64,000 bases of DNA from Streptomyces lavendulae subsp. lavendulae. Its GTDB lineage: Bacteria > Actinomycetota > Actinomycetes > Streptomycetales > Streptomycetaceae. Positions 8,154-17,517 of the stretch are shown here, piece after piece; the stretch's first letter is position 1, and every line of letters starts with the position of its first letter. Location of the stretch: positions 7,017,501 through 7,081,500 of the forward strand of contig NZ_CP024985.1 of the NCBI RefSeq assembly GCF_002803845.1. The letters run 5' to 3'. Position numbers and translations under genes: made by a program. Below the pieces are notes generated by a model. The model had not been told where the DNA came from, ran no database searches, and saw only the letters and a program-made list of their open reading frames with translations.

Positions 8154-10895
8154 ATGCCGCAGGAACCGTCACGGTCACCGGAGCCCCGGCTCGCGGCGGC
8201 GCCCGCCGGCCCCGGCCGCCCGGCCGGCTACCGGGTGCGGTCCGCGCCGTACGCGCTGGTCCGCACCACCGTGCTCACCCACCCGCCGCAGGGGCCCGAA
8301 GCGGAGCGCTTCCGCGCCCTGCTCGCCCGCCTGCACCGGACCGAGACGCGGCTGCTGCGCACCACCGCACCCCTGTGCGACGACCTGTACGCCAGCCGCG
8401 ACGGGCACCCGGCCGACTTCCACCGCGACGTGGTCCTTCCCCTGCGCCGCGCCCTGCACAACGGGCGCGAACCCCGCCCCGCGCTGCTGGCCCGACTCGG
8501 CGACCTGCCCGAGCGGGTGCCCCGCCTCGCCGACTGGACCGCCCTGCGGGCACGCCGCCGGACCCTTCTCGCCGAGCTCGGCGCCACCGCCGGGCCCGCC
8601 CTCGCCGCCGAACGCGAGGCCCTGGCCGCCCTGTGCCGCGAACCCGCCCTCGCCAAGGCCGTCGCCCTCACCAGCGCCGACCTCCTGCGCGCCGTACGAC
8701 GGGCGGCCGGCGGGGCGGACGACCGCAAGACCCGCAAGGAAGAGGCCACCGTGCTGCGCCACGCGCTGCGGGCCTGCACCAAGACCAGCCCGCTGTCCTG
8801 GTTCACCGCCGTCGGCTGGGGCGCCCTGCCCTCCGTACGGACCGGCACCCGGCTGTCCTGGGGCGAACCGGGCCTCCTGGACGGCCCCCTGCACGCCGTG
8901 GTCAAGCCCAACCGCACCCTGACGACCGCCCTCACCCTCGCCCTCCTGGACGCCCCGCACCGCCGCGCCGGCCTTCCGCACCGCATCACCAGCTCCGCGC
9001 GCACCACCGACGGCCGGGCCGCCTACTCCCGCGACCGGACCGCCTTCGCGGGAGGCCGCTACCTGGTGGCGCGCGAGGACGAGGCGGAGCTGCCGGCCGG
9101 CGGCCCCCTGGGCCTGGTCACCGAGCACGCCGCCGACCCGGTGCCCCTGGGGGAACTGGCCGAACGGCTGACCGCCGCCCTGCGGGAGACGGGAGCCGCC
9201 GCCGGCCCGGCCGCCGAGACCTTCCTCGCCCGCCTGACGGAGGCCGGCCTGCTGGTGCCCGCCGACCCCGTCCCGCCCCAGAGCGCCGACCCGCTCCACG
9301 ACATCGAGACCTGGCTGCGCCCCGCCGGCCCGGCGCGGCACGCCGGGGACACGGAGCGGGCCGCCGGGGACACGGAGCGGGCCGGGGACGCGGAGCGGGC
9401 CGGGCGGGTCGCCGGGATAGGGCGGCTGACCGAAGCGTTCGGCGCCGCCGCCGCCGAGGAACGGCCCGCCCTGCTCGCCGGCCTCGCCGACCGCTGGGCC
9501 GCGGAACTGGCCGAGGCCGGACGCCCCGTCCCGGCCGGCTCCGCCCCGCTCACCGTGCTGTCCGAGGACGTCGTCGCCCCGCTCCCGCTGCCGCTCGACG
9601 GCTTCCTCGACACCGCCGACCACACCGCGCTCGCCGAGGTCACCGCCCTGGCCGAACTCTTCGATCTCGGACACCTCCTGCGCCGCGTCGTCCGCGACCG
9701 CTTCGTCGCCCGCTACGGCCCCGGCGGCACCTGCCGGCACCCCTGGGAATTCGGCGCCGAGGTCACCGAGGCCTGGGAAACGGCCGGCCGGCTCGCGGAC
9801 CTCGACCCCGCCGACCGGGCCGCCCTCCCCACCGGGACGGAGGAACTCGCCGCGCTGCGGGACGGGTTCACGGCCGCCGTACGCGACGCCCGCGCGCAGG
9901 ACCCCGCCGACGCCGCCGAGGTCGTCCTGCCGCCCGGCCCGGTCCGCGCCCTCGGCGGGCACCTGCCGGGCTGGGCGCTCGAACGCCCCCTCAGCTACGC
10001 GTACTTCCTCCAGCGGGACCCGGACCGCGGCCTGCTCGCCGTCAACCACGTGTACGGCGGATGGGGCCGCTTCAGCAGCCGGTTCCTGGACGCCCTGGAC
10101 CCGCGTGCCACCGCCGAGACGGCCCGGCAGATCCGGCGCGGTCTCGCCCCCGGCGCCAGGGCGGCCCAGATCAGGCCCGTCGGCGGGTTCAACGCCAACC
10201 TCCACCCCCTGCTGGTCCCCGACGAGATAGGCCCCGACCACCGCCGCGCCTCGATCGCCGAAGGCGACCTGGAACTCGTCCACGACGAACCCACCGACCA
10301 GGTGCGCCTGCGGCTGCGGAGCACCGGCGAACACCTCGACGTGCTCTACCCCGGATTCCTCGCCCCCGTCCTGCTGCCCCGCCGCATCGCGGCGCACCTG
10401 TGCGACCACCCCCACGGCGTGGTCGACTTCCGGTCCCTCGTGCCCCGCCGCGTCCTCACCGCCCCGGGCGGCCGCGTCGTCCACAGCCCCCGCCTCCTCC
10501 ACCGCCATGTCGTGCTCCGCCGCCGCCGCTGGCAGCTGACGCCCGGCGTCGTACGCGAGCTGCGCGCCGAACTCGCCGCCGCCCCCGCACCGGCGGAGGC
10601 GGCCGCCCGCTGGCGCGCCCTGCTGGACCTGCCCGAACAGCTCTTCCTGCACCCTGCCGCGACCGCCCCCACCGGCCGCCCCGCCGAGGACTTCCTGAGC
10701 CGGCTGAGCCGTCCGAAGCCGCACTTCGTGGACCTCGGCAGCGCACTGCACCTGCGCTGCCTGCCCAAGTGGCTGTCCCGGCACGGCGACGGAGCCGTCC
10801 TGGAGGAGGCGCTGCCCGCACCCGGCGGCCCGGCCGCCCCGGCCCGCGCCGTCGAACTCGTCCTGGAGGTCTACCGGTCCGGACGGCCGCGATGA
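8154..10895 (+). CDS. lazB: Lantibiotic dehydratase-like glutamylation enzyme (LazB-type)
   Basis: A 913-residue LanB N-terminal (glutamylation) domain protein. These enzymes take glutamate from Glu-tRNA and attach it to Ser/Thr of the precursor, the first half of dehydration. Family-like stretches include YALVRTTVL near the N-terminus, RKEEATVLRHALRACTKTSPLSWFTAVGWG, and PVGGFNANLHPLLVPDE and GVVDFRSLVPRRVL further on. The elimination domain normally fused in full-length LanB is absent and supplied by other proteins of the cluster, as in thiopeptide systems. The ATG at 8154 has GGGGGAG upstream. Residues about 395-425 include a short Ala/Gly/Glu/Arg repeat (GDTERA units) that looks like a linker. 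It ends in an ATGA overlap with an upstream candidate start of the next gene. Confidence 0.9.
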   Translation: MPQEPSRSPEPRLAAAPAGPGRPAGYRVRSAPYALVRTTVLTHPPQGPEAERFRALLARLHRTETRLLRTTAPLCDDLYASRDGHPADFHRDVVLPLRRALHNGREPRPALLARLGDLPERVPRLADWTALRARRRTLLAELGATAGPALAAEREALAALCREPALAKAVALTSADLLRAVRRAAGGADDRKTRKEEATVLRHALRACTKTSPLSWFTAVGWGALPSVRTGTRLSWGEPGLLDGPLHAVVKPNRTLTTALTLALLDAPHRRAGLPHRITSSARTTDGRAAYSRDRTAFAGGRYLVAREDEAELPAGGPLGLVTEHAADPVPLGELAERLTAALRETGAAAGPAAETFLARLTEAGLLVPADPVPPQSADPLHDIETWLRPAGPARHAGDTERAAGDTERAGDAERAGRVAGIGRLTEAFGAAAAEERPALLAGLADRWAAELAEAGRPVPAGSAPLTVLSEDVVAPLPLPLDGFLDTADHTALAEVTALAELFDLGHLLRRVVRDRFVARYGPGGTCRHPWEFGAEVTEAWETAGRLADLDPADRAALPTGTEELAALRDGFTAAVRDARAQDPADAAEVVLPPGPVRALGGHLPGWALERPLSYAYFLQRDPDRGLLAVNHVYGGWGRFSSRFLDALDPRATAETARQIRRGLAPGARAAQIRPVGGFNANLHPLLVPDEIGPDHRRASIAEGDLELVHDEPTDQVRLRLRSTGEHLDVLYPGFLAPVLLPRRIAAHLCDHPHGVVDFRSLVPRRVLTAPGGRVVHSPRLLHRHVVLRRRRWQLTPGVVRELRAELAAAPAPAEAAARWRALLDLPEQLFLHPAATAPTGRPAEDFLSRLSRPKPHFVDLGSALHLRCLPKWLSRHGDGAVLEEALPAPGGPAAPARAVELVLEVYRSGRPR

Positions 10896-10927
10896 GGGCC
10901 GCCACGGCGGAAAGGGAGGAAGGGCCC

Positions 10928-12121
10928 GTGCCGCAGTCACCGCACGCCGCCGCCGAAGCCAACACCGCCGACAGCGCCGCCGACGACCTCGGCGCGCGTG
11001 ACGTCGTCGCCTTCCACCACCACCCCGTCAAAGCACCCCTGCTGCGCGCAGCATTGCTGCCGCTCGCCGCCTCCTGCGCCGCCGACGGCCTGGCCGCGCA
11101 CGTCGAGCGGCACTGGCTGCACGGCCCCCACCTGCGGCTGCGCATCCAGGGCCCGCCCGCCCGGGTGGAGGCCGCCGCCGAGGCCGCCGCCCGGCGCGTC
11201 CGCGCCTGGCTCCACGCGCACCCCTCGCACACCGACCTGACGGAGTCCGAACTGCTGCGCCGGGCGGCCGAGGCCGGACGCGCCGAACTCGTCCCCCCGC
11301 CCTACGGGCCCATCGCCCCCGACAACACGGTCCGCGTCGAGACCGTCGACCGCACCCCGCTGCGCACCCTCCTCGGTGAGGACGGCGCCGCCCTGCGCGA
11401 GGACCTGCTGCGGGCGGGCCTCGGCGCGCTGCGGGCGGGCGCCGCCTTCCTCGGGGAAGGCGGCGACGGCTCCGGGGCACGGCTGCGGCTCGCGGTGACC
11501 GGCCTCGCCGCGCACGCCGCCGCCCACCCAGGGGGCCTGGCCGGCGGCCACTACTCGTACGTCTCCCACCTGGAGGACTTCTTCGTCCACGACGACCCGG
11601 ACGGCCGCGTACGCGCCCGCTTCGAGCAGCACGCCGAGCGGGCGGGCGACGCCGTGACCGCCCTCGTCGGGAGGATCGCCGACGGCGGCGCGCAGGGCTG
11701 GGAACGGGAGTGGGCGGACTTCTCGGCCGGAGCCTGGCGGCTGGCCCGGAGCCGCCACGACGCCGGCGCCGACCTGCACGGCGACCCGCACGCCTACCGG
11801 GACCGGGCCGCCGCCACCGGGGACGCGGCGGCACGGGAGCGCTGGAACCATGACCTCCGCACCCGCTACAGCGAGTTCCACCGGCTGCTGAGCCGCTCCG
11901 ACCCCCGGGGCACGATGTGGCACCGCCCCGACTACCTCGTCTACCGGGCCTGCACCAACGCCCTGTACCGGCTGTTCGCCCTCTGCGACGTCCGCCCGCT
12001 GGAGCGGTACCTGGCGGCCCACCTGGTCGTCCGCGCTGTGCCCGCCCTGACCGGCTGCGACTGGCGCGCCGAGGTCGGCGCGGCCGTCGAGGCCGCCGAG
12101 GCCGTGGAGCGCGGGGCATGA
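10928..12121 (+). CDS. lazC: Thiopeptide pyridine synthase (LazC-type, SpaB_C fold)
   Basis: A 397-residue protein of the lantibiotic-dehydratase C-terminal fold (DVVAFHHHPVKAPLLRAALLPLA, HWLHGPHLRLRIQGP). By position and size it matches LazC/TclM-like enzymes that catalyse the formal [4+2] cyclisation of two dehydroalanines and expel the leader peptide. The GTG at 10928 was chosen for its AGGGAGG site; an ATG at 10892 overlapping the lazB stop is the alternative. It overlaps lazD by ATGA. The second SpaB_C domain in lazF is the better candidate for glutamate elimination. Confidence 0.85.
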   Translation: MPQSPHAAAEANTADSAADDLGARDVVAFHHHPVKAPLLRAALLPLAASCAADGLAAHVERHWLHGPHLRLRIQGPPARVEAAAEAAARRVRAWLHAHPSHTDLTESELLRRAAEAGRAELVPPPYGPIAPDNTVRVETVDRTPLRTLLGEDGAALREDLLRAGLGALRAGAAFLGEGGDGSGARLRLAVTGLAAHAAAHPGGLAGGHYSYVSHLEDFFVHDDPDGRVRARFEQHAERAGDAVTALVGRIADGGAQGWEREWADFSAGAWRLARSRHDAGADLHGDPHAYRDRAAATGDAAARERWNHDLRTRYSEFHRLLSRSDPRGTMWHRPDYLVYRACTNALYRLFALCDVRPLERYLAAHLVVRAVPALTGCDWRAEVGAAVEAAEAVERGA

Positions 12122-13827
12122 CGGGCACCGGGCGACGGCTGCGGCCCGGCACCGCCGTGACCCCGCTGCGCGACGGACTGCACCTGCGGGGCCGCCGGGG
12201 GAGCGTCACCCTGGAGGGCAGCGCCGCGCTGCCCGTGCTGTGGCGCTCGCTGGAGCGGCCCCTGCGCACGGGCGGACTCGACGTGCTCCTCGACGGCCTG
12301 GAGCCCGGCTCCCCGGTACGGGCGGCGGTGGACGCGGTCCTCGCCCAACTGGAGGCGCACGACCTGCTCGTCACCGGGCCGCCGCCGCCCGTGCGCGATC
12401 CGGGTCCGGTCGGGCCGTGGCTCGCCGTGAGCGCCGGGCGGCCCGCCGACGCGGCGGCCGCGCTCGCCGCGACACGGGCCGAGGTGGTGTCCGCCGCCGT
12501 CGACGGCCCCCTGGCCAGGGCCGCGGGCCGGGCGCTCGAACAGGGCGGACTGCCCGTCACGTACACCCGCGACGCGGGCCTGCCCGAGGGCCGGATCCAC
12601 CTCCGCGCCCACGGCCCCGCCGGCGTCACCCACGCCCTCGCGGCCGCCCTGCCCGCCCCGACCGGCTACGTCACCTCCCCGGACACCGCCGCCGGCACAG
12701 CCGCCACGGCGACGGCCCTGGAAACCCGCCTGGCAGCCCGCCCGACCCCCGCCGCGCCGGCCGCGGACCACGCCTGCGGCGGGGGAGGGGCGACCGCAGC
12801 CCTGCTCGGCGGCGCCGCCGCGCACCGGCTGCTGTGCGCGGTGGCCGGTCTGCCCGACCCGGCGGGCGAGGGGGACGACGACCGGCTGCTGCCCGGGCTC
12901 CCCGCGGTGCTCCTGGTGGACGCCCGCCCGCCGCGCGCCGAGTACCGCACCTGGGTCGGGCCCCGCCCCTCCGGTGCGCCCCTCGCACCCGCCGCCACCC
13001 TGCGCGAGGCCCTGCGCCGGGTGGCGGCCCTCGGCGACGGACGGTGCGGGGTGCTGCCCGACCCCGGCCCGGCGGACCTGCCGCAGCTGCCGGTCCCGCT
13101 CGCCTCCTGCGCCGCCCCCGGCCGGCCGGGGGAGACCCTGACCGGCGGCGCGCCGCGGCTGGACCTGGCCCGCCTGGAGGTGTTCTGCCGCGCGGCCGGA
13201 CTGGCCCTGGGCGCGGCCGGTTCCACCGTGGGCGCGAGTCCCGGGCACGCCCTCGGGCGGGCCCTGCGGGCGGAGGTCGCCCGCAGGGCCGGGACGGGCA
13301 CCGGGCGGCAGCCGGTGGCGCCGCGGCGGTGGTTCGGACATCCGCAGGCCCGCCACTGGTGGACCGCCCTGACGGCCCGTCTGGCCGTGCCCGCGCGCCT
13401 GCACGTGTTCCGGGTCGCCCCCGGCGAGGAGGTGTACCGGGCCGTCGTCCACCGGACCGGCCCGGACGGACCCGTGCCGCTCGGCGACGCCGTCGAGGCG
13501 ACCCCCGGCGACGCGGCGGCCTGCGCCGCACTGGCCGCCGTCGCCGCCGTATCGGCCGGCGCCGTCCCTGCCGTCAGCGCCCCCGCGGGCGCGGCCGGTG
13601 CCGGACTGGCCGTCGCGGGTGCCCCGGGCGTCGGCTGGGAGGAGCCGGGGTGGACCGGACGGTGGCTCGCCGACACGGCCGGGCGCGAGGGCGCCTTCCA
13701 GGAGGCCATGGGCCGGCTGGCGGGCCCGCCCCGCCCCGCGCCCCGGGACGCCCCCGGCGGGGAACTCGCCGCCCTGCTGCGGGCGTTCGGATTCACCGTC
13801 CTGCACGTCCCGGAGGAGGCACCGTGA
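12118..13827 (+). CDS. lazD: RRE-containing leader-binding protein (LazD-type)
   Basis: A 569-residue protein whose first 90 residues (PLRDGLHLRGRRGSVTLEGS, LPVLWRSLERPL, VLAQLEAHDLLV) look like a winged-helix RiPP recognition element that binds the leader. The remainder is Ala/Gly/Arg-rich with little recognisable motif content and no ThiF catalytic or zinc cysteines that I can place. In lactazole, LazD presents the leader to the YcaO protein LazE. The start overlaps the lazC stop and the stop overlaps the lazE start (GTGA), consistent with stoichiometric production. Confidence 0.8.
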   Translation: MTGTGRRLRPGTAVTPLRDGLHLRGRRGSVTLEGSAALPVLWRSLERPLRTGGLDVLLDGLEPGSPVRAAVDAVLAQLEAHDLLVTGPPPPVRDPGPVGPWLAVSAGRPADAAAALAATRAEVVSAAVDGPLARAAGRALEQGGLPVTYTRDAGLPEGRIHLRAHGPAGVTHALAAALPAPTGYVTSPDTAAGTAATATALETRLAARPTPAAPAADHACGGGGATAALLGGAAAHRLLCAVAGLPDPAGEGDDDRLLPGLPAVLLVDARPPRAEYRTWVGPRPSGAPLAPAATLREALRRVAALGDGRCGVLPDPGPADLPQLPVPLASCAAPGRPGETLTGGAPRLDLARLEVFCRAAGLALGAAGSTVGASPGHALGRALRAEVARRAGTGTGRQPVAPRRWFGHPQARHWWTALTARLAVPARLHVFRVAPGEEVYRAVVHRTGPDGPVPLGDAVEATPGDAAACAALAAVAAVSAGAVPAVSAPAGAAGAGLAVAGAPGVGWEEPGWTGRWLADTAGREGAFQEAMGRLAGPPRPAPRDAPGGELAALLRAFGFTVLHVPEEAP

Positions 13828-15707
13828 CCGCCGCACCACCGCTCGACGCCGACTCCGCCCTCGCGGCCACCGCCGGAACGGCCGTGGTGCTGCTGACCCG
13901 GTGGACCCTCGGCCTCGCCGAGGAGCTGAGCCGGCACGCCCTGCGCCACCCGGTGGCCCTGGCGCCGGTGCGCTTCGACGGGGCGGTGGCCGTCGTCGGC
14001 CCGGTGCTGCGTCCCGGCGCGGCCGCCTGCCTGTGCTGCGCCGAGTACCAGCGGCTGGCCACCGCCGGCGGCCGGGTCCCCTGGCGGAGCACGGAACTCG
14101 CGCTGGCCGGCGTACCGTCACCGGCCCTCGCCGAGGCGGCCGTGGCCCTCGCGCGGGAGCTGCTCGACGCGCCGGCGGACGGAGCGGACGAGGACACCGC
14201 CGTCGTGCACCTGCTCCACCAGGGCCGCGCCACCTGGTCCACCCACCGCGTCCGCCCGGTGGGCGGCTGTGCGGTCTGCCACCCGCTGCCCGCCGACTCC
14301 CCGGCCGCGGTGGCCCCGCTGCCCGCGCAGCCCCGCCCGCTCCCCGACCCGTACCTCCTGCGCGCCCCCAACCCCCGCACCGCCGCGGGCCCGTTGCGGG
14401 CGGCCCTGTACGACGAGCGCTTCGGCCCGGTCCGCCGCCTGCTGCGCGCCGAGGACTCCGCCTTCTCCCTGACCGGCGCCTTCGTGACGGACGGCCGGCC
14501 CGTCGAGGACGGCGGCTACGGCCGGGCCCGGGACTTCCCCGGCAGCGAACGCATCGCGCTGTTCGAGAGCGTCGAGCGCTACGCGGGGATGCGCCCCACC
14601 GCCCGGCGCACCGCCCTGCGGGCCTCCTTCGCCGCCCTCGGCCCCGACCGGGCCGTGGACCCGCGGCGGCTCGGCCTGCCCGACCCCGCCCACCACGGGC
14701 ACCCGGCCTCGCCGACGGTCCCGTACGTGCCCGGCCTCGTCCTCGACTGGGTGCACGGCTGGTCGCTCACCCGGCGGCGGGCCACGGCCGTCCCTGAACA
14801 CGTCGCGTACTGGGACGTCCCCGGCGGCGCCGACCGCGGCCCGCGCGTGGTGTACGAGTCCTCCAACGGCTGCGGACTCGGCAACAGCCCCGAAGAGGCC
14901 GCCCTCTACGGCCTCTTCGAAGTCGCCGAACGCGACGCGTTCCTGATGGCCTGGTACGCGGCCACCCCGCTGCGCCGCGTCGAACCGCCGCCGGACGACC
15001 TCGACACCCTCCTGCTCGCGGACCGGGCGGCCGTCGCCGGCTACCGCCTCGTCCTGCTCGACGCCACGAACGACTTCGGCATCCCCGCCGTCGTCGCCGT
15101 CTGCCGCTACACCGGCTCCCACCCGGACGCCCCCCGGGTGTTCCTGGCGGCGGGAGCGCACCACGATCCCCGCGCGGCGATCCGGTCGGCGGTGGCCGAG
15201 GTCGTCACCAACGTCCTGGAGGCGCCCCAGCGGGCCTCCGCCGAAGGCGGCCCGCGCGATCCGGAGCGGCTGCGGCCCATGCTGGACCGGCCCGAGCTGG
15301 TCGTCACCCTCGACGACCACGTCGGCCTCAACACGCTCCCCGAGGCGGCCCCCCGCCTGGAGTTCCTCTTCGCCGACACACCGTGCGCGACCGTCGCCGA
15401 GGCCTGGCCGGGGGCGCCCGAGCCGGTCGGTGACCTCTCCGCGCTGCTCGGCGCCACCGTGGACCGGCTGGGGCGGGCCGGACTGGAGGTGATCGCGGTC
15501 GACCAGAGCGAGCCGGGCCTGCGCGCCGGGCTGGGCCTGCACTGCGTGAAGGTCGTCGTCCCCGGCTCGCTGCCGATGACCTTCGGACACGTCAACCGCC
15601 GCACCCGGGGCCTGCCCCGGCTGCTGGAGGTGCCGTACCGGCTGGGCCGCACCCCGCGCCCGCTGCGCCACGAGGACCTCGCGGTCCATCCCCATCCCTT
15701 CCCCTGA
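13824..15707 (+). CDS. lazE: YcaO cyclodehydratase with N-terminal ThiF-like domain (LazE-type)
   Basis: A 627-residue protein that makes azolines from Cys (and some Ser). Residues about 1-200 are the E1/ThiF-like part with zinc-type cysteine pairs CLCC and CAVC. The YcaO ATPase domain fills about 210-600 (RARDFPGSERIALFESVERYAGM, VYESSNGCGLGNSPEEAALYGLFEVAERDAFLMAWY, NVLEAPQR). The C-terminus is HPHPFP; a proline-rich end is typical of azoline-forming YcaO enzymes. GTG start with GGAGGAGG site, overlapping lazD. Confidence 0.92.
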   Translation: MTAAPPLDADSALAATAGTAVVLLTRWTLGLAEELSRHALRHPVALAPVRFDGAVAVVGPVLRPGAAACLCCAEYQRLATAGGRVPWRSTELALAGVPSPALAEAAVALARELLDAPADGADEDTAVVHLLHQGRATWSTHRVRPVGGCAVCHPLPADSPAAVAPLPAQPRPLPDPYLLRAPNPRTAAGPLRAALYDERFGPVRRLLRAEDSAFSLTGAFVTDGRPVEDGGYGRARDFPGSERIALFESVERYAGMRPTARRTALRASFAALGPDRAVDPRRLGLPDPAHHGHPASPTVPYVPGLVLDWVHGWSLTRRRATAVPEHVAYWDVPGGADRGPRVVYESSNGCGLGNSPEEAALYGLFEVAERDAFLMAWYAATPLRRVEPPPDDLDTLLLADRAAVAGYRLVLLDATNDFGIPAVVAVCRYTGSHPDAPRVFLAAGAHHDPRAAIRSAVAEVVTNVLEAPQRASAEGGPRDPERLRPMLDRPELVVTLDDHVGLNTLPEAAPRLEFLFADTPCATVAEAWPGAPEPVGDLSALLGATVDRLGRAGLEVIAVDQSEPGLRAGLGLHCVKVVVPGSLPMTFGHVNRRTRGLPRLLEVPYRLGRTPRPLRHEDLAVHPHPFP

Positions 15708-15723
15708 CACCCGAGGACCGCAC

Positions 15724-17463
15724 GTGACGACCACCGGCACCTGGCACAGCCACCACCTCTTCCTGCACTCCGGGACGTCCGACACCGACGCCTTCCTCCT
15801 CCGGTCCGCGGCCCCGCTCCTCGACGGCCTCGTCGCCTCGGGGGAGGCCGCCCGGTGGTTCTTCATCCGGTACGGGGAGGACGGCCCCCACGTAAGGATC
15901 CGGGTGCGCGGCCTGAGCGAGCGGGCCGCCGCGACCCTCCCGGGGGACCTGGCCGGCGCGGCCCGGGAGGTGCCCGCGGTGCCCGGGCCGTGGCCGTCAC
16001 GCCACGGGGAGGTCCGCGCCGTGCCGTACGTGCCCGAGACCGACCGCTACGGTGGCCCGCGCGCGCTGCCCGTCGCCGAGGAGGTCTTCGCGGACTCCAC
16101 CCGCGTCGTGCTGGACGCCCTGCGTGACCTCCCCGGCGAGGGTGCGGACGCGGCCCGGCTGACCCTCGCGGCCGACCTGGCCCACGCGACGGCGTACGCG
16201 CTCGGCATGGACCGCCGGACGGCGGCGCGCTGGCTGCGCCGGCACGCCGCGGGCTGGCGCTGGGTCACGCAGACGCCCCTGCTGCCCGGCGCCTCCGTGC
16301 ACGCCCGGGTCAACTCCGTGCACGCCGCCCAGCGCACCGGCCTGGCCCGGCGCGCCGAGGCCCTGCGGAAGCGGCTCGGGGCGGGCACGGCGCAGCCCTG
16401 GCTCACCCACTGGACGGACCGGGTCCGCGAGGCCGACGCCCGGCTGCGCGCCGACGCGGCGCCGGGCGCCGGGGCGGGCCTCTCCGAGGACACCGCGGCC
16501 TGGGTCTGGGGCTCACAGCTGCACATGCTGTTCAACCGGCTCGGGGTCACCCCCGACGAGGAACGGGCCGTGTGCCGGCTGGCGGGCCGGACCCTGCTGG
16601 AGACGGACGGGGCGCCCGACTACTTCCCGGCCGGGCACACCGCCGCCGACCTGCAGTACCTGGAGCGCAGCAAGGTCCACATCGGCCGCAACGAGGACGC
16701 CGCGCTGCGGCAGGCCCCCGCCCCGGCGCCCCCGCCGGTGTCCCTGCCCGAGACGGCCCTGCCCGCGGCCCCCCTGCCGGAGGTCTCGCTGCGTTCGGTA
16801 CTGGCCGGCCGGGCCTCCCGGCGCGGGCGCCTCACCGGGCCGCTGGACGCCCCCACCCTGGGCTCCCTGCTGTGGCACGCCCTGGCCGAGAGCAGCCGCA
16901 GCGCGCAGACCCTGGCGGACGGCACCGAGCGCCTCTTCGCCCACCGGCCCTACCCGAGCGCGGGAGCCCTGTACACGGCCGGGGTGCGGCTGCTGGTGCT
17001 GGACGTGGCGGGCGTCGAGCCCGGGACGTACGCGTGCGTGCCGGAGCGCCGGACCCTGCGCCGGATCGGGCCCGCGCCGACGGCGGACGAGCTCAGGCCG
17101 CTGTCGACGTACACCTCCCGTCCGGCGACGGATCCGGACTGGGTCGGCGTCGAGGAGGTGCCCGTGGTCCTCGGCCTCTACGCGGACCTCGGCGTGCTGC
17201 GGCGGCGCTACGGCCTGCGCGCCCTGCGCCTGGCCCTGCTGGAGACGGGCCACCTGGCCCAGACCCTGCTCCTGACGGCCTCCGCCCTGGGCCTGGGCGG
17301 TACCACGCTGGGCGGTTTCCACGACGACCTGGCCCACGAACTCCTCGGCCTGGACGACCTGGACCAGCCCCTGCAGTACCTGCTGCCCCTGGGCCGTCCG
17401 GCGCCGTCGGCCAAAACCGATCAGATCCGGTCAACAGGCGCATGGACGGGACCGCAGAAATGA
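15724..17463 (+). CDS. lazF: Bifunctional glutamate eliminase and azoline dehydrogenase (LazF-type fusion)
   Basis: A 579-residue fusion. Residues about 1-300 are a SpaB_C-type domain (WHSHHLFLHSG, ARWFFIRYGEDGPHVRIRVRG, SQLHMLFNRLGV) that would expel glutamate from glutamylated Ser to give dehydroalanine. Residues about 355-565 are an FMN-dependent SagB-type nitroreductase fold (ASRRGRLTGPLDAPTLGSLLWHA, HRPYPSAGALY, ALLETGHLAQTLLLTASALGLGG) that oxidises azolines to azoles. The same fusion is the hallmark of LazF. GTG start with a GAGGA site, 16 bp after lazE. It ends only 54 bp before gap with no terminator between. Confidence 0.92.
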   Translation: MTTTGTWHSHHLFLHSGTSDTDAFLLRSAAPLLDGLVASGEAARWFFIRYGEDGPHVRIRVRGLSERAAATLPGDLAGAAREVPAVPGPWPSRHGEVRAVPYVPETDRYGGPRALPVAEEVFADSTRVVLDALRDLPGEGADAARLTLAADLAHATAYALGMDRRTAARWLRRHAAGWRWVTQTPLLPGASVHARVNSVHAAQRTGLARRAEALRKRLGAGTAQPWLTHWTDRVREADARLRADAAPGAGAGLSEDTAAWVWGSQLHMLFNRLGVTPDEERAVCRLAGRTLLETDGAPDYFPAGHTAADLQYLERSKVHIGRNEDAALRQAPAPAPPPVSLPETALPAAPLPEVSLRSVLAGRASRRGRLTGPLDAPTLGSLLWHALAESSRSAQTLADGTERLFAHRPYPSAGALYTAGVRLLVLDVAGVEPGTYACVPERRTLRRIGPAPTADELRPLSTYTSRPATDPDWVGVEEVPVVLGLYADLGVLRRRYGLRALRLALLETGHLAQTLLLTASALGLGGTTLGGFHDDLAHELLGLDDLDQPLQYLLPLGRPAPSAKTDQIRSTGAWTGPQK

Positions 17464-17517
17464 TCAAATTTCCTAGGGGTTAGCATATGAGCGCTGCCTA
17501 GCTCGAAAGATGGATCT

